The notes under the pieces were generated by a model that searched no databases, was not told the DNA's origin, and saw only the letters and a list, made by a program, of their open reading frames with translations. Positions 13,284 through 25,756 of a stretch of 64,000 nucleotides of DNA are shown here, piece by piece; position 1 is the stretch's first letter, and every line of letters starts with the position of its first letter. Where the stretch lies: contig VZTJ01000538.1 of NCBI GenBank assembly GCA_013397795.1, positions 218,682-282,681 on the forward strand, read 5' to 3'. This stretch comes from Orthonyx spaldingii. Lineage: Eukaryota; Chordata; Aves; Passeriformes; Orthonychidae. Made by a program: the position numbers and the translations under genes.

Positions 13284-16200
13284 TACTCTACATACAGATC
13301 ACCTCAAAAAACGCAATGTTCAGGAGAAAAGATGTAATGCAAGACCCCCCTCTTGGCTTTAAATGCAGGAAGAACGTCCTTCCTCGTTTTCAGCTCTTAC
13401 AAAACACACTGAGGTTAGAATAGTATGGATTACACACTTTAAATGCAGTACTTCACCACATGTAACGACTTGAGAATGTTGTAAGAAGCATGTAGCAAGA
13501 AATTAATAAAAGGGAATGCTCCTTAGCACTAATTATCTTCTAATTTTTAGACTGTAATTATAGCAAAAAAAGATTACAGTACTTATAATTACATATTTTT
13601 TACCCAGAACAAATTTAAACCCAATGCCGCTCCTAAACTTTCCCATTATTTTCATTAATCTTTTCATATTCATTTCACACTTACACTTATCACACTGAAT
13701 TGCTTTCTAGCTGTGAGCAGTGTACACTTCAGACATGAGGGCTTTTTTCTCTGTTGAGCTAGTAATTCAAAAATATCTAGCTAATTTTTCAATATTTTCA
13801 CATGTGGTGCAGGCCAGGGAGTCTCCAATCAAAAATTCTACAGATAATGAAGAATCTAAACAAAATGTTTAACCTGCACTTTGAAGCTCTAAAGGAATAG
13901 CTTTAAAATCACTCTGCAAAAAAGGAGCAACTTTGTGCATCACTATTTCCAGAATAAAATTTCTGAAATGAAAATCCGTGCAAGCTTCCTGCTCTTACTG
14001 TCAGGAGAGTTTAGAGATGTAGCTTATTGCTGCTGTGCTTTAATTGTTTTCCAAGACGTTGGTTAATAAAAAAGGGCTGTTAACCTGGCAGGGAAACAAG
14101 AGGCTCAGGAGAATCTCAGCAACATGCCAAGGATTGACTGCCACATATATGATGCTAATATGTAAAATATAGATCATATCTCCATTTCCAGCTGATAACA
14201 GTGTGCCGTACAGCAGCTGGAGGGCAGGATCAGAGCTCTTCCTTCCAGCAGCAAAGAGGATGAAAGAAGATTATTTTATATCATCCTAATTCTTTTGGAT
14301 TTTGATTTTTTACCTTCAACATATTCAGAAATATGCTATTGGGAAAAACAGATGGGGTTGCAGTTAATCCATGTGGAACCCTATAACAGAATTTATTTGA
14401 GCATCATTTACCCAAGGCCACGTCTAGCTCGTCTGTGGCAGCCTGCCACCGAGGGTAAGACTGCTTTACCAGACAGACAAGGGAGCAGTAAGAGTGTCAA
14501 GGAGTAAAAAGGGAAAACACTGGCAGCATGATCAGGGAGACTGAAGTTGCAAGTACTCCTGGGACTGGAACTCAGACGAGGCTGGGAGTCCAAATTCCCA
14601 GATTTCAATCTGTCAATGAGCTGGTATTTATATCCACTGAATATCCCACAGCACCCACAGCTTATGACTAAACAGGCTTTAAACACATGATAACACAATA
14701 CAGTGGCTTAGTTTACAAGCTTTGAAGTACAAAAAAACCCCGAACAAAACACAAAACAAAGCAAACAAATAAACTGAAAAAAGGATAATCATCATCTGTT
14801 AGTATTCTATTTCTCTCTCCACCCAATCCACTACATTTTAAATTAGTACGACATGTGACTTTTTAAAATCAAAACAGAATTCATAGCAGGCAGTGCACTG
14901 TTGAGAGACAAGGAATTCTTCTGTTTAGAATCACTCCCAGTGCAATGGGACAGTTTTGTCATACGCTGTCTTGTTAAGAAAAAACACTTGGCTAGACTCC
15001 ATCCCTCTATTCAAACAAATACTTCAGTTGCTGCATTTTGTTCTGTTCATTTATTTTGAAATATTATATGCAGCATGTAGTTTTAGAGTTTCAGATAAAA
15101 TAATTCTGTCCTGTTCCTCAGAGCTTTATGCTTGAGAAAGGCCGAACTGTTTGACAGGCTTCATAAACTTGTGTCTTTGAAACAACCAAGTATTTTACAT
15201 ACAGCTATTCCACTAATGTTAGATTACTATTTGCTTTTATATGCAGTTATCCACTACTGCACCCCATACACACACGAAAAAGTCAACCCAGGCACCAATA
15301 AATAATATTTCTGTAGGCAGATCTAAAAGGCACTTAAGGTGTGTATCAGTTGTCAGCAGCAATGTGATGCTGCCACAATTCTGCTCTTTTCCATGTCATG
15401 TTCTCTCCAAATGTCTCTACTAAACCTAATTGAATGTCTCCTGATTTAATTTAATTTGGGTTGCCCTCTATCAGTAACTCTACTGCCCTGCTCAGACTCT
15501 CTGTTGATCTAAGGGCCTAGATACACAACTGATATCATATCAGGAGATAAGCTGCAATTCTGGTTTGAGAGATCATGTGTTCCAGTCCTGACTAGAATAA
15601 AGTGTTCATGAGATGGCAGAGGAAGGCTTTCTACAGATTTGGACTTTTCCAAATCTTTAGCAATTTGGAAAAAATTGACATGTGGACTGATAAGGAACAG
15701 AATCTTTCACACATGCAAACTGGATGTGTCTAACCCTGAATGCCTTCTTGATCTCGATAAGCAGAGGTGCTAGACATCCGCAAATGGAGATAATTACAGA
15801 GCCAAAGTTAGCCATGCACTTTTCCATTCCATGTAGAGATGAAGACAGGTGAATCACTTAACTAATAAAATTAAATCCAACTGTTCAAAAATGTTTTTAT
15901 TTCCTGAAAATATACTATTAATGATGAGAACTTCTTTTACCAAGGAATTTACAAATTAATGAAAAACATAATTTCATTTTTGGTTATAAAAGCATCAGGC
16001 TACAATCTACAAAAGAAAAAATTTATTCAATTTATTCTTACAAAAACAACATATAGCACTTTTTAAATGCAATTAATTCAACAATGCATTCACCAGTTGC
16101 TTTCCTTTAGAGATTTGGAATTTCTTTTCCAGGTTATGGAGTAAGAAAAAAAGCTAAAAAATTCCGCTAATACATCTTTTTGACACATTTGTTATTTACC

Positions 16201-16305
16201 CAGTGGTATGCACCTTACTATTGTTTATATAATAAATGTATGCTCTATCTCAATTTAATTTTAATGAATATTTTAAGCCACCATAATTGTTTAGTATATT
16301 TCTAC

Positions 16306-16325
16306 ATATATATATATATATATAT
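16306..16325. repeat. (AT)10 microsatellite
   Basis: Ten AT units are read directly, flanked by TCTAC and CCACC. Confidence 0.9.
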
Positions 16326-19300
16326 CCACCGTGAGAGAAGACCACAAACTTGTTTTGTTTAAACTGACAAATTGAAATTAATTGAAAACGAAGTCCAAAA
16401 CCTAAAAGACCAAGCTGGATTCAAGTGCAGCTATTTCAGTGAACTTTTTTTTACCAGAAAATCAATAGGGAGCTGCAGGGAACACAGTAACTGAGGAACA
16501 GCAGCTGATGGGTCAGTCAATTAAACAATGACAGTGAGTAGCAGAGGAGGACAGCAGGCACCTTTTCCATGCTTAAGCTCAGTGTAATGATGTTGTGAAA
16601 TACAGTCCCTAGTAAGGGTTTTACAATCATACAAAACCTGTGAGTCATCTTCCCCTCCAAAATTCCCTGAGTACACTTTCTACTGGAACTGTTGAAACGA
16701 TGGACTGTCTTTCTGCCACTTTGGAAAAACAACAGTTCCTGACAAAGACTGAGAGACCAAAATACGGGAGATGAGTTTAGTATGCACATTAGTAAAGTTC
16801 TGACATTTAACAGCATATGTGATGAGGCAAAGAGAATGTTAAAGTATTGACCTTTCCATTTAATTCTTCAGCATAATGACAGGATCTGGGCTTTATGATA
16901 AATTTCTAAATTATACCTCTACTCCTAACTTATATGTTGCATATCTCTTTGTTTATTACCTATATGCTTAACTTGTGCCCTGCTAACAAGTACAACCATT
17001 TAATAATCATGAACAGTCTAGCTGACTTAACTGAAAATACAGAGATACAAACAGGTAAGTAGGTAGATAGGCAGTGGGCTTTTCTAAAGATTTACTGTTA
17101 AACTAGCTACAATGTTGGGATATGACCCGAAAGAAATAAACAAAGTCAGAATGTACTAGAAACTTTTCATACTGCAGTAATTAAAATATAGTCATGCAGC
17201 TATGGCAAGAAAGAGATGCTGCAAGATCTCTTATTGGATTTTTTTCTATTTTCTCCTTGCTGATTGCTATGAATTTAATTGGGTGACAGCCACATGAAAA
17301 CATCTCTGCATGTAGGCGACAGAAAGTGTCCTTGCAATAGAGATGATACATCTTATGCAGTAATGGGGATGTCCCAACAGTTTCAGGAAGACCTGAAATA
17401 GCGAGGAAAGGCCAATATAAGTTTTGGGGAACTAACGTTAGAAAAGAGGGAGAAGCTGGCAGACTGATTTGGATGACTGTGCCAGAGATCCACAGCAATT
17501 AATGGGCATTTAAAAGCAATGAATAATCAAAGGGGAGGCTCTCAAGAGACGGAGGACATCAGAGAGTGGTGCAATGAGAACCAGAGACGGCTGAAATGGA
17601 GATAAGGACTGCAAAGCAGGTGAAATAAGAGCCAAGGGATGTGGCTTTGAGGAGTCCATCAAGACTGAGGAACTCAAAAAACAATTGAAATGGTATAGTA
17701 CTTTACTGAGTCACAGTACATATAAACCTGCACCAGATCTGTCTAAAAAAGGATAGGCACGTATTTGAGATGTGAGTAATAGGCGAAGTATATGCTACCA
17801 ACAGTATTATTTCAACTCCAAATTTACAATTCAAAGTTCTCTGCTGGGTGTTCAGCACAACCTTCTCAAACATCGTAAACTGAAACCTCATTATTTTTGT
17901 GTAATTCTATTGACTGCCTCAGCACATTGCCAAGTAAAAGGTGTTGGCTTGCATTTACATGTTCAGGCCACTTCCTAAAGGCCATCTTTTCATCTTCATG
18001 GACTTGAGACCTACTAATATTTTAGATACTTTCCAAGAACTCTTCCTGATGCTGCCAAGGAATAGAGAACGAACACATGCAAGCTGCAATTTTCCCTCTG
18101 TAATCTGCACTCTCACATCCATCCAGTTTTAACAAACTCATCATTATATAAAAGGCCAAAAAATGCCCCTGGTGAAGGCTGTACCTGATGATTTACCTGA
18201 TGACTCACTGTAATGTTAGTGCTCCATTCAATAGCATGACTCATTATCTATCATTGCTTGCTAATATTCAAATTAATATATTCAAACAAGTGTCTTTTTT
18301 TCTTAATAATATGGAAGATTCTTAGTAAGATGGACAAATTTTATGGAAAAGGGCCTGCCTGTGGTATATGTTCCTAAAATTTCCTATGTGTTTCATTGTC
18401 TTATTCTTAACTAAAATTGCCACTATAATATATTCTTACTTGTATAAAACAACACAACAACCCAAAAACTGCTACAAATGAGTTAAGCCTTTCATTGAAA
18501 AAATCAAATCCCCTTCTTCCATGAGTTCTACTTCACCATAAAATACACTACAATTTAAGATGTGGTCAAAATCCTATAATACCAGACTTGACCAAGTCTA
18601 TGATGCAGTAGTATAAAGACAGACAAAAGCCTGATAGAAAATTACAGAGCCGTATGGGCAATGTACATTACTGAAAATGTTACTGCTCTGATCAACTCTT
18701 CTCAAAGTAAAGCTTTTTTATATTTTTGTTTCACAGCTAACTGGTGCAGCCTTTTCCCCCCCTTTAATTCATGATTATTGTAAGTGATTCTAGTTACACT
18801 AAAATTAGCAATTGAAAATTAGCAAAAGTCCAGTGCATTTTACCCTTTCATGACTTTTTAGTGTACGCATCACATAACAGCAGCAAGTTCCATCTTTCCT
18901 CCGCTGATTTTTGTGCTGTTTTCTGAATATATACTAAGTACTACATGCTCTAAATGGAACCTGCTAGATTATAATTTAAGATTCAAGATTTTCCACTGAA
19001 GTATACTACTTCTTTTAACAAAATCACTTGTAAATTCACTAAAAAAATCCCACAGTTTGCTAATTTTATTCACAAGAAAAGTAAATAAGATTAATTACAT
19101 CAAGGACATGAACAGCATGCATTTTTTCATCATATGTTATTGCAATTTACATTTAACATTCTTTTTGACGAAGAAACAAATTCTTGCTGTTCTGAAGGCC
19201 AGTGGTGAAATAATCTGTGGCTCAATCAATAAACACAATGAAGGATTTATGGACTGACACCTGAAAAAAGGGAGCTTTACTGATGTAACTGACAGACTGA

Positions 19301-20877
19301 TGGCAGATTTACTAGCTGTGCTGGAATAGAATAAATTTGACTGCAGCTATGGGCAAATCAGGTTATGAAATACTGCCATGTCAAAGAATTTCTCAGAGAT
19401 ATCCCTGTTATATAATGGCATGTCACCTGAGAGTGTTATATTCTCTAGTGACCTATTCCTCATCCCGATGATGAAAGAGCCCAATTAGTATTCCTTATTT
19501 AAAAGCCAAACAGCACTGAAAAATGTCTTGATTATCTCACATCAGACAACAGCAACTACAGAATGGCAATATTAAAAAAAAAAAATTTAATCTGGACTAC
19601 AAAATATTACTTATGTAACATAATGTTGTGTTACGTGAAAAAGGCAGGGTGCTTGTGTACTTGGGCTGCTAAGATAAACACAGTTACCTCAGTATCTGTG
19701 TAATCTCCCTGACTTCCCATCTCTGCGTGTGGCAAAGCTGACCTTGAATACTGCCAATACTGATTGACTAAATCCAAATTTTTATAATCATCAAATCTAA
19801 AAACTTCTAAGGAAAAAAAAGTCAGGTGACATAAATCATTTCAGTATCATGGAAATCTATGGTTTTATTTCAGCTAATGCCAGGTGGAAGTTAATTCTCT
19901 GGTTTTTATCTAGAATATTAATAATCTGAAATGCCACTTCTGCAAAGCTTATGAATATATAATTTTATGAGAACTCTTTTGAAGTTAATAGAAGTTAATT
20001 TGAATTTATATACACATGAACAAAAGTATACAGAAGATCAGTATTTAAGCCCAGAAAAAGCCAATAATTATTGAATAATGGAAACAGTAAATCAGTATAG
20101 TAACACTTCATGGTCACCCTCATCATTATTCATCAAACTTCATGCTAATTTCTTAATAAAAACAATTAATCCCCTGCTGTCCTCTCTCTCAAGATTTAGT
20201 TATCTGTAGCACTGACAACAATGCATGCATTCAAGTAGAAGTTCTCTAATGGTAAAACAGGTGCAACAAATCAAATGTCTTTCTTCAAAAAGACATTTTT
20301 ACAGGGAATAAGCACAATAAAAAGCCAAAACACTTCTAGAAGCTACAAAAACATGTATTAGATTCCTAAAGCAACTAAAAGGGAAATAAACTATCATGGA
20401 GCAACCCAGACAAGCCTGAATTACTGTACAGAATCATGTCCACTGCCACAGATTTCACGGCTGATATAATCAAAAGATCAGATTCTTGTTTTGCAGATTT
20501 TGCAACTGAAGAGAAAATTCATGATTGACTCTCTCTCATATGAAGCCTAAACCTTGTGTTCAGAATTCAAGACTTAATTCAGTTGCCGTACCTTTTCACT
20601 GACTGCTAAGAAAGCTGTGTATTTTAAATAAATTTTTAAGTGCTTCCCTGACTACAAATGGATTTGAAGAAGATGTTTTTTATTTTTCAGAAACAGGTCT
20701 TACATAAAGTTAGCTCTACAAAGTTCTCAGTGTAGCAAAGCACTTACTCATGAGCATGCATATCTTCACTGCTCAGGATCTACCATCAAATAAAAATATT
20801 TACACAGCAGTAAAGGACAAGAAATAATGAAGAATGCTCTATATAATAAATTTAAATTCATATTACCTTCAAATCTG

Positions 20878-20895
20878 CTACTACTACTACTACTA
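20878..20895. repeat. (CTA)6 microsatellite
   Basis: Six perfect CTA units are read directly. They produce an artificial run of valines in a minus-strand frame. Confidence 0.9.
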
Positions 20896-23572
20896 GTAAA
20901 ACATTAGGATGGTGTATTTCTGAATATAGAAATTTCATTGTGAATTTAGTGGAGAAAATATTTTTGGTCAAGAACTGATAAGGATGTCCCATTGTGCATT
21001 TTGTCTGCAGTGTAGGGCATCTGCAGTTTATATACATAATTTCACAGAATTCCTTAAGTGGGAATCCGCAAGTGATATGAGAACCAATACAAGCACTGAA
21101 TAAAATGTAGAGGGAAAAAACCAACTCTGTACAGCACACTGTTAGAGGCAGAAGTGAAATGGAATCACAACCTGGATTAAGAATGACTTTAAAAGGTATA
21201 CATCTCATTATTTTCAATGTAATTTGGATCACAAAGTCTGCACTGCCTTGGGAGCTTAATTCTTGTTGAGACTTAAAACTGAAAAAAATTCCTCTAACTT
21301 GTGGTTCAGATACAGAGTAGAAATTTCATTAATTGCAACAGTTTAAAGTAGTTAGCTGTTGGTTCTAGCAGCTGGACAGTGGAACTCATGAAATTCTAGA
21401 GATAAATATCCAAATCCTGTTCATGTTTGGATCTAACTTGCTAAAACTAAAGATCTAATTTTAAAAAACCAGTTTTTTGCTTAAAGTTTGCTTTAAGTTT
21501 TGATAGAACCAGAGTTCCAAGAGCAAAAAAATCCATATAGAATACAAACATGGAGATTTTTTTTCATTGAAAGAGAGTTAAGTTACTTTCTTAATTAATT
21601 TCTTACTGTACGCTTTCCCATCTGGCTATATACCTTCAAATAAAGTTATATGAGAGATCCTAAAGTCTTGTCATCCTACTCACACACCCATGAAACTCAG
21701 GATCCTTCTTAAAATATTTTGTGCCAGAACTAAAAAAGAACTTCCTGTCTGTTTTTTATACTGTTATTTACAAAATACACTATTTCTGACTTTTTCTGAT
21801 CATTTCATGTTTTCCTTAAAGATGCTTCGATTCTTAACTTCTTACATTTCATACTTAATTTATATCAAGTACTTTTGGGGCAATCTAAACAATGCATTTT
21901 CTTTAACACACGTGTTCACACCTCACTTTTAGTGAGTACTTCACAAACTAGAAGGAGTTGATACTATATATACTTCCCAAGTTTTTATACTGACAATCCT
22001 TTTCTTATTCTTGAAAGTGAGTGTAAAGTTATAAAAACTCCAAAATGCTCAGGGCTTCATCCACTAGGATAAGTGTTAGGTCCACTGTGTTTCCTCCTCT
22101 AAGAACATGTTCTGCCACTACATTTGATTTTTATTACATACTAGTCCAATTAATTTCTCAAGCTTTTGTTTATCTTATGCTTTCCTGCTGTTAACACAGT
22201 ATGAACATGATCCCCCAGCAGAACTTACATTGTTTCAAAACACTCTGGCGTCCTCTTTAATCTCCTCAAAAATCTGATTCTTACACAAATAATTCAGCTA
22301 TCTGGAAAATGGCTGCCTGTAGTTTAGCTTTCTATTTGTCTCTTTGATAACATAAATTAATGATACTGTTATTTTAGTCATATTTACAATTTTAAGTCAT
22401 CAGCTTCACTGCTGATCAGGAATTTTTTCCCCTCTGGATTAGAATATATTTTCCTCTACGGTATTATTCCAGCAATTATAATAAATGAAAATGCATTTTC
22501 AATCAACATAGTCAAGTGTGATGGGAAAAAAACATTCTCATTTGTGAATTATATTTTCTGTGGAAGGCAAATGTGGAGTTATATGTTGCATGTTTGTATA
22601 TGTGGCTGAGTATGAAGAAGAAATCACAAGTCATACTCCTTCTAATTAAGCCATTTTTCTAGCTAACAACTGTCAAAGCCATCTTTAATATCCATGAATA
22701 TTAAAGTGCTGTTCACTGGCACATTTGGCATTTTGAAGCTGGGCAAATAAAAGTCATGAAATATGAAAGGAGTGCCCCATGTCATTTGTAGAAAATGTTG
22801 CCATTAAGATGATGTATGGGAAAATTCACACCTTCATCTCCTGGGAGTACTATACTATATTTTCTGTATTACTTTGCTTCAAAAGCATTACTCGTGGCTT
22901 ACAGACTTCCATCTTTGGTGGCAAGAAATTTATGAAACATATTAAAGTCAAGATGTTAAATGGCTGTTGATATATATACTTACCTAAGCCAAGTGCATAT
23001 TTTTATTTATAATGGAATTCTCTGCTGAGAGAGCATTCTAGTGCAGCTCTTTTTCATATCTTCTAATCATGACAGTCATTAAATTAGTTCTGAAAAAATC
23101 TAGTGGTTTTTTACAATTAAAATCCACCATAGGATACAACAAGAGGAGGGAACTTTTTTACTTTATAGTTCACACTCTCTAGAACTTTATCTATGTTTTG
23201 GTTCTCCCATTTTGGATGAACAAAGTTCTCAGAGAATTTCATTCTCATCACAGAACATACTTGTTGGCCTAACCTGCAAAGTATTTCAGAAATACTAGAC
23301 TTTCCTCCCAGTTTTAATAACATAAGAAATACATCGAGTCTGCCTGGTTTGTGTACCCAAACAAATCCTCTACTTTATATTAGGAGTTAAATGCAGTAAC
23401 AGGACCTGTAATATAGTTATCTATATACTAGCATGCAATTCACTAACAATCTGGATGTTTGCTTTGTCACTCACACATTTAATACATTTTAAATCCCTGT
23501 CAAATTCACATTTAGAAGTATGAATCACATGTGCCTGGCCCTGAAAGCAGCAGCACCCCACTTGGCAGTGCC

Positions 23573-23602
23573 CTGCTGGTCATGCCCATGCAGGACCAGC
23601 AG
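23573..23602. repeat. Inverted repeat, 9-bp arms
   Basis: CTGCTGGTC at 23573-23581 is the exact reverse complement of GACCAGCAG at 23594-23602, with a 12-base loop. It lies in a short GC-richer patch (about 23533-23605) inside AT-rich DNA. The GC-rich arms would make a stable hairpin. No precursor microRNA that I know matches it. Confidence 0.7.
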
Positions 23603-24429
23603 CTTGTGTAGTCTAAATTTACTTGCTTAAATCTGAAATACTAAGTAAGACTGACATTATTCCCTGGACTTCACATACGCCTGGAAGCACTCTGGAAAAC
23701 AGGAATCCTTCCAAGAGACCTCAGACTTCCCACCAAGGGCCCAAGAGCAGGCTTCAAAACACCATCTCTAATCATTGTCACCATCTTTGTGCTACTGTTC
23801 ATTACTTTGGATAATTTCATCATTAATTTATTCTCATATCCAAACTAATGCTCTCATACACAAATTAAAACTGAGCTGTAATTCAAGAGCAATTTTAAAA
23901 CATGTAAAGGAGAAACATATCTGATGAACAGGTCAAGAGGAAACAGCCTTAAACTGCTGCAAGATGCATGGCTCAACCATGAGAAACATCTAATAAAGCT
24001 CTGGAATAGACTACACACTGTTGCAAGCTCTCCAGTTTAGTGTATTTAGACTCCTTTGGAAGAGGGGATCCTAAACTTATACTGCATAAGAAACTAAGGT
24101 TCCCTAATGTTCCTTTGATTTTTCCTCTCAGAAAAACAGCATTCGCATTTTTCATCCAACACTGTGTACTGTCCTCATTAAGTAAAAGGATTTGCTGAAA
24201 GTCTGAAAAACTGTAAAACCTAAGATACTGAACAATTGTAAAAATCCAGTTTAAAATACTACAGATGTATAAAATCATTATAATCTCCTTTCAATGTCTG
24301 TGTTGTAATGTTTCCTTTCAGTCCTCTTTCTAGGCACAAATAAATTTATTTTCCTGATTTTTCTTCTCAGAGGAAGATATGGAATAATTTATATCGTTTA
24401 TCCATAAGAGGGTTTAGCACCTTATCTGG

Positions 24430-24458
24430 CCAATTCTTAATTGGATTTTCAATTAAGA
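24430..24458. repeat. Overlapping palindromes with AATTGG/CAATTAAG words
   Basis: CCAATT (24430-24435) pairs with AATTGG (24439-24444) across CTT. TCTTAATTG (24435-24443) pairs perfectly with CAATTAAGA (24450-24458) across a 6-base loop. The two structures share bases and exclude each other. The words include CCAAT- and homeodomain-like TTAATTG/CAATTAA cores, so a binding-site cluster is possible. That is inference only. Confidence 0.6.
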
Positions 24459-25242
24459 GAAAATCTGCAAGTTACTATATGCAATATAAGTATCTGTTTA
24501 CAGCACCTTATGTATAAATTATCAGCTTGAAAAGAAAAATAAGTTTTTCACTTGGAGAAACAGGGAGAAGAAAACACAAGCTCTTCTTGAAAACACGTTT
24601 TACATTAGTAGCAATGTTCCAGAGAAATAAGCTTTGATTTCACACTGACAACATGAAAAAAAAACCTTCCTAAGTTAGCCAAATACTGAGAGTAAAGACT
24701 CCTTAAAAAAGGGAACTGAACTTATGTGAGACATTGCACACAACAAACTTTTCAAACTCAAGTTCTCTGACATGCAGAAAGCAAAGAGCGTCTATGCCGT
24801 AGCAACCACTGTATTGCTAAACACTATGAATATTCTAATACTAATTTTTCAAAGTTCATTTCAAATACGAGACATACTTTCTCACTTGCAATTCTCTTAT
24901 AGAGCCAAGCAGTGAATTTCAGTGAATAAAGCTGGTAACTGTGGCACAGACATTCTCAAAACTTAATGTGCCATGCTACAAGAGTACACCTTGGTACTAT
25001 CTTTCTCCATCAGGTCACATCATTGGTGCATCCTTGCATACACATAATCTGTGAGTAGCTATGCAATTAATTGTTTAGCATATATGGTAAGTTTAAAATC
25101 TTTCTGCTTTGACATTGACAAAAAGTGCATTATAAACATGTTTTAGGGAACATTTGCATCCTTAGACTGATAACAATGACTGACTAACAAAAACAGCTTC
25201 TAATTGTGGAACAGATGGCATTCAACCAACTAAGATCAAAGA

Positions 25243-25276
25243 ATAGATAGCAATAATATAACACATAGCTATCTAT
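25243..25276. repeat. Inverted repeat, 9-bp arms
   Basis: ATAGATAGC (25243-25251) pairs with GCTATCTAT (25268-25276) across 16 bases. The arms are AT-rich and of a length expected by chance. Confidence 0.6.
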
Positions 25277-25685
25277 ATTTTTATGCACATATAAATATAA
25301 AAGTGTTATCCATAGGCCATCTGAACATATTCAATAGGTGCACAAGAGAATGATATAGTTAGCACTTGCACTCATTTACCTCTTGACTCTTCAAGCTCAA
25401 AGAAACAGAAGCACTTTGAGTGGTGATGGCTTTCAAAGTTCCTCCAGTCTTATCTGTAGGAATCAATTCACCTGTGTGGTACCACCCTGTTCTGGAACTT
25501 TCTGAAGGAACCTGTCTTCCCTCTGCCCCACAAAGTACTTTTACTCAAGTCTAATTCTGGAGTACCTGAGGCTGAATAAGCAAATATGCCTCTTCAGACA
25601 TACATATAACAAGCTGTTGTTTCACTGGAACTCCTGTTAGTCAGTCTGAAATTACAATGCTCTATTCTGAATGGCAATAGACATT

Positions 25686-25756
25686 GGATGCACCAATTGG
25701 TATTCCCAGTTAATGGAATTCTGCAGATTTACTGGAAATTCCTAATTGGTGCATCC
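25686..25756. repeat. Inverted repeat, 13-bp perfect arms
   Basis: GGATGCACCAATT at 25686-25698 is the exact reverse complement of AATTGGTGCATCC at 25744-25756, with a 45-base interior. The interior itself holds GGAATT and AATTCC words that could extend the pairing. This is the longest perfect inverted repeat I noticed. It could be a remnant of a small DNA transposon or a hairpin precursor. I saw no flanking duplication that would prove transposition. Confidence 0.7.

Larger units (their letters stand above)
10986..16305. other. AT-rich DNA, one candidate exon, repeat cluster
   Basis: No gene is recognised by homology. The stretch holds the candidate exon at 12509-12608, a nested inverted and direct repeat cluster at 13223-13283, and a non-repetitive block at about 14031-14270 that resembles a conserved noncoding element. 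Other open frames here are at most 100 aa and have no recognisable domain. Confidence 0.55.

Noticed and set aside
20858..21232. Minus frame of 124 aa
   Set aside because: It has no recognisable family, its valine run is the CTA microsatellite, and the rest fits the AT-rich chance background.
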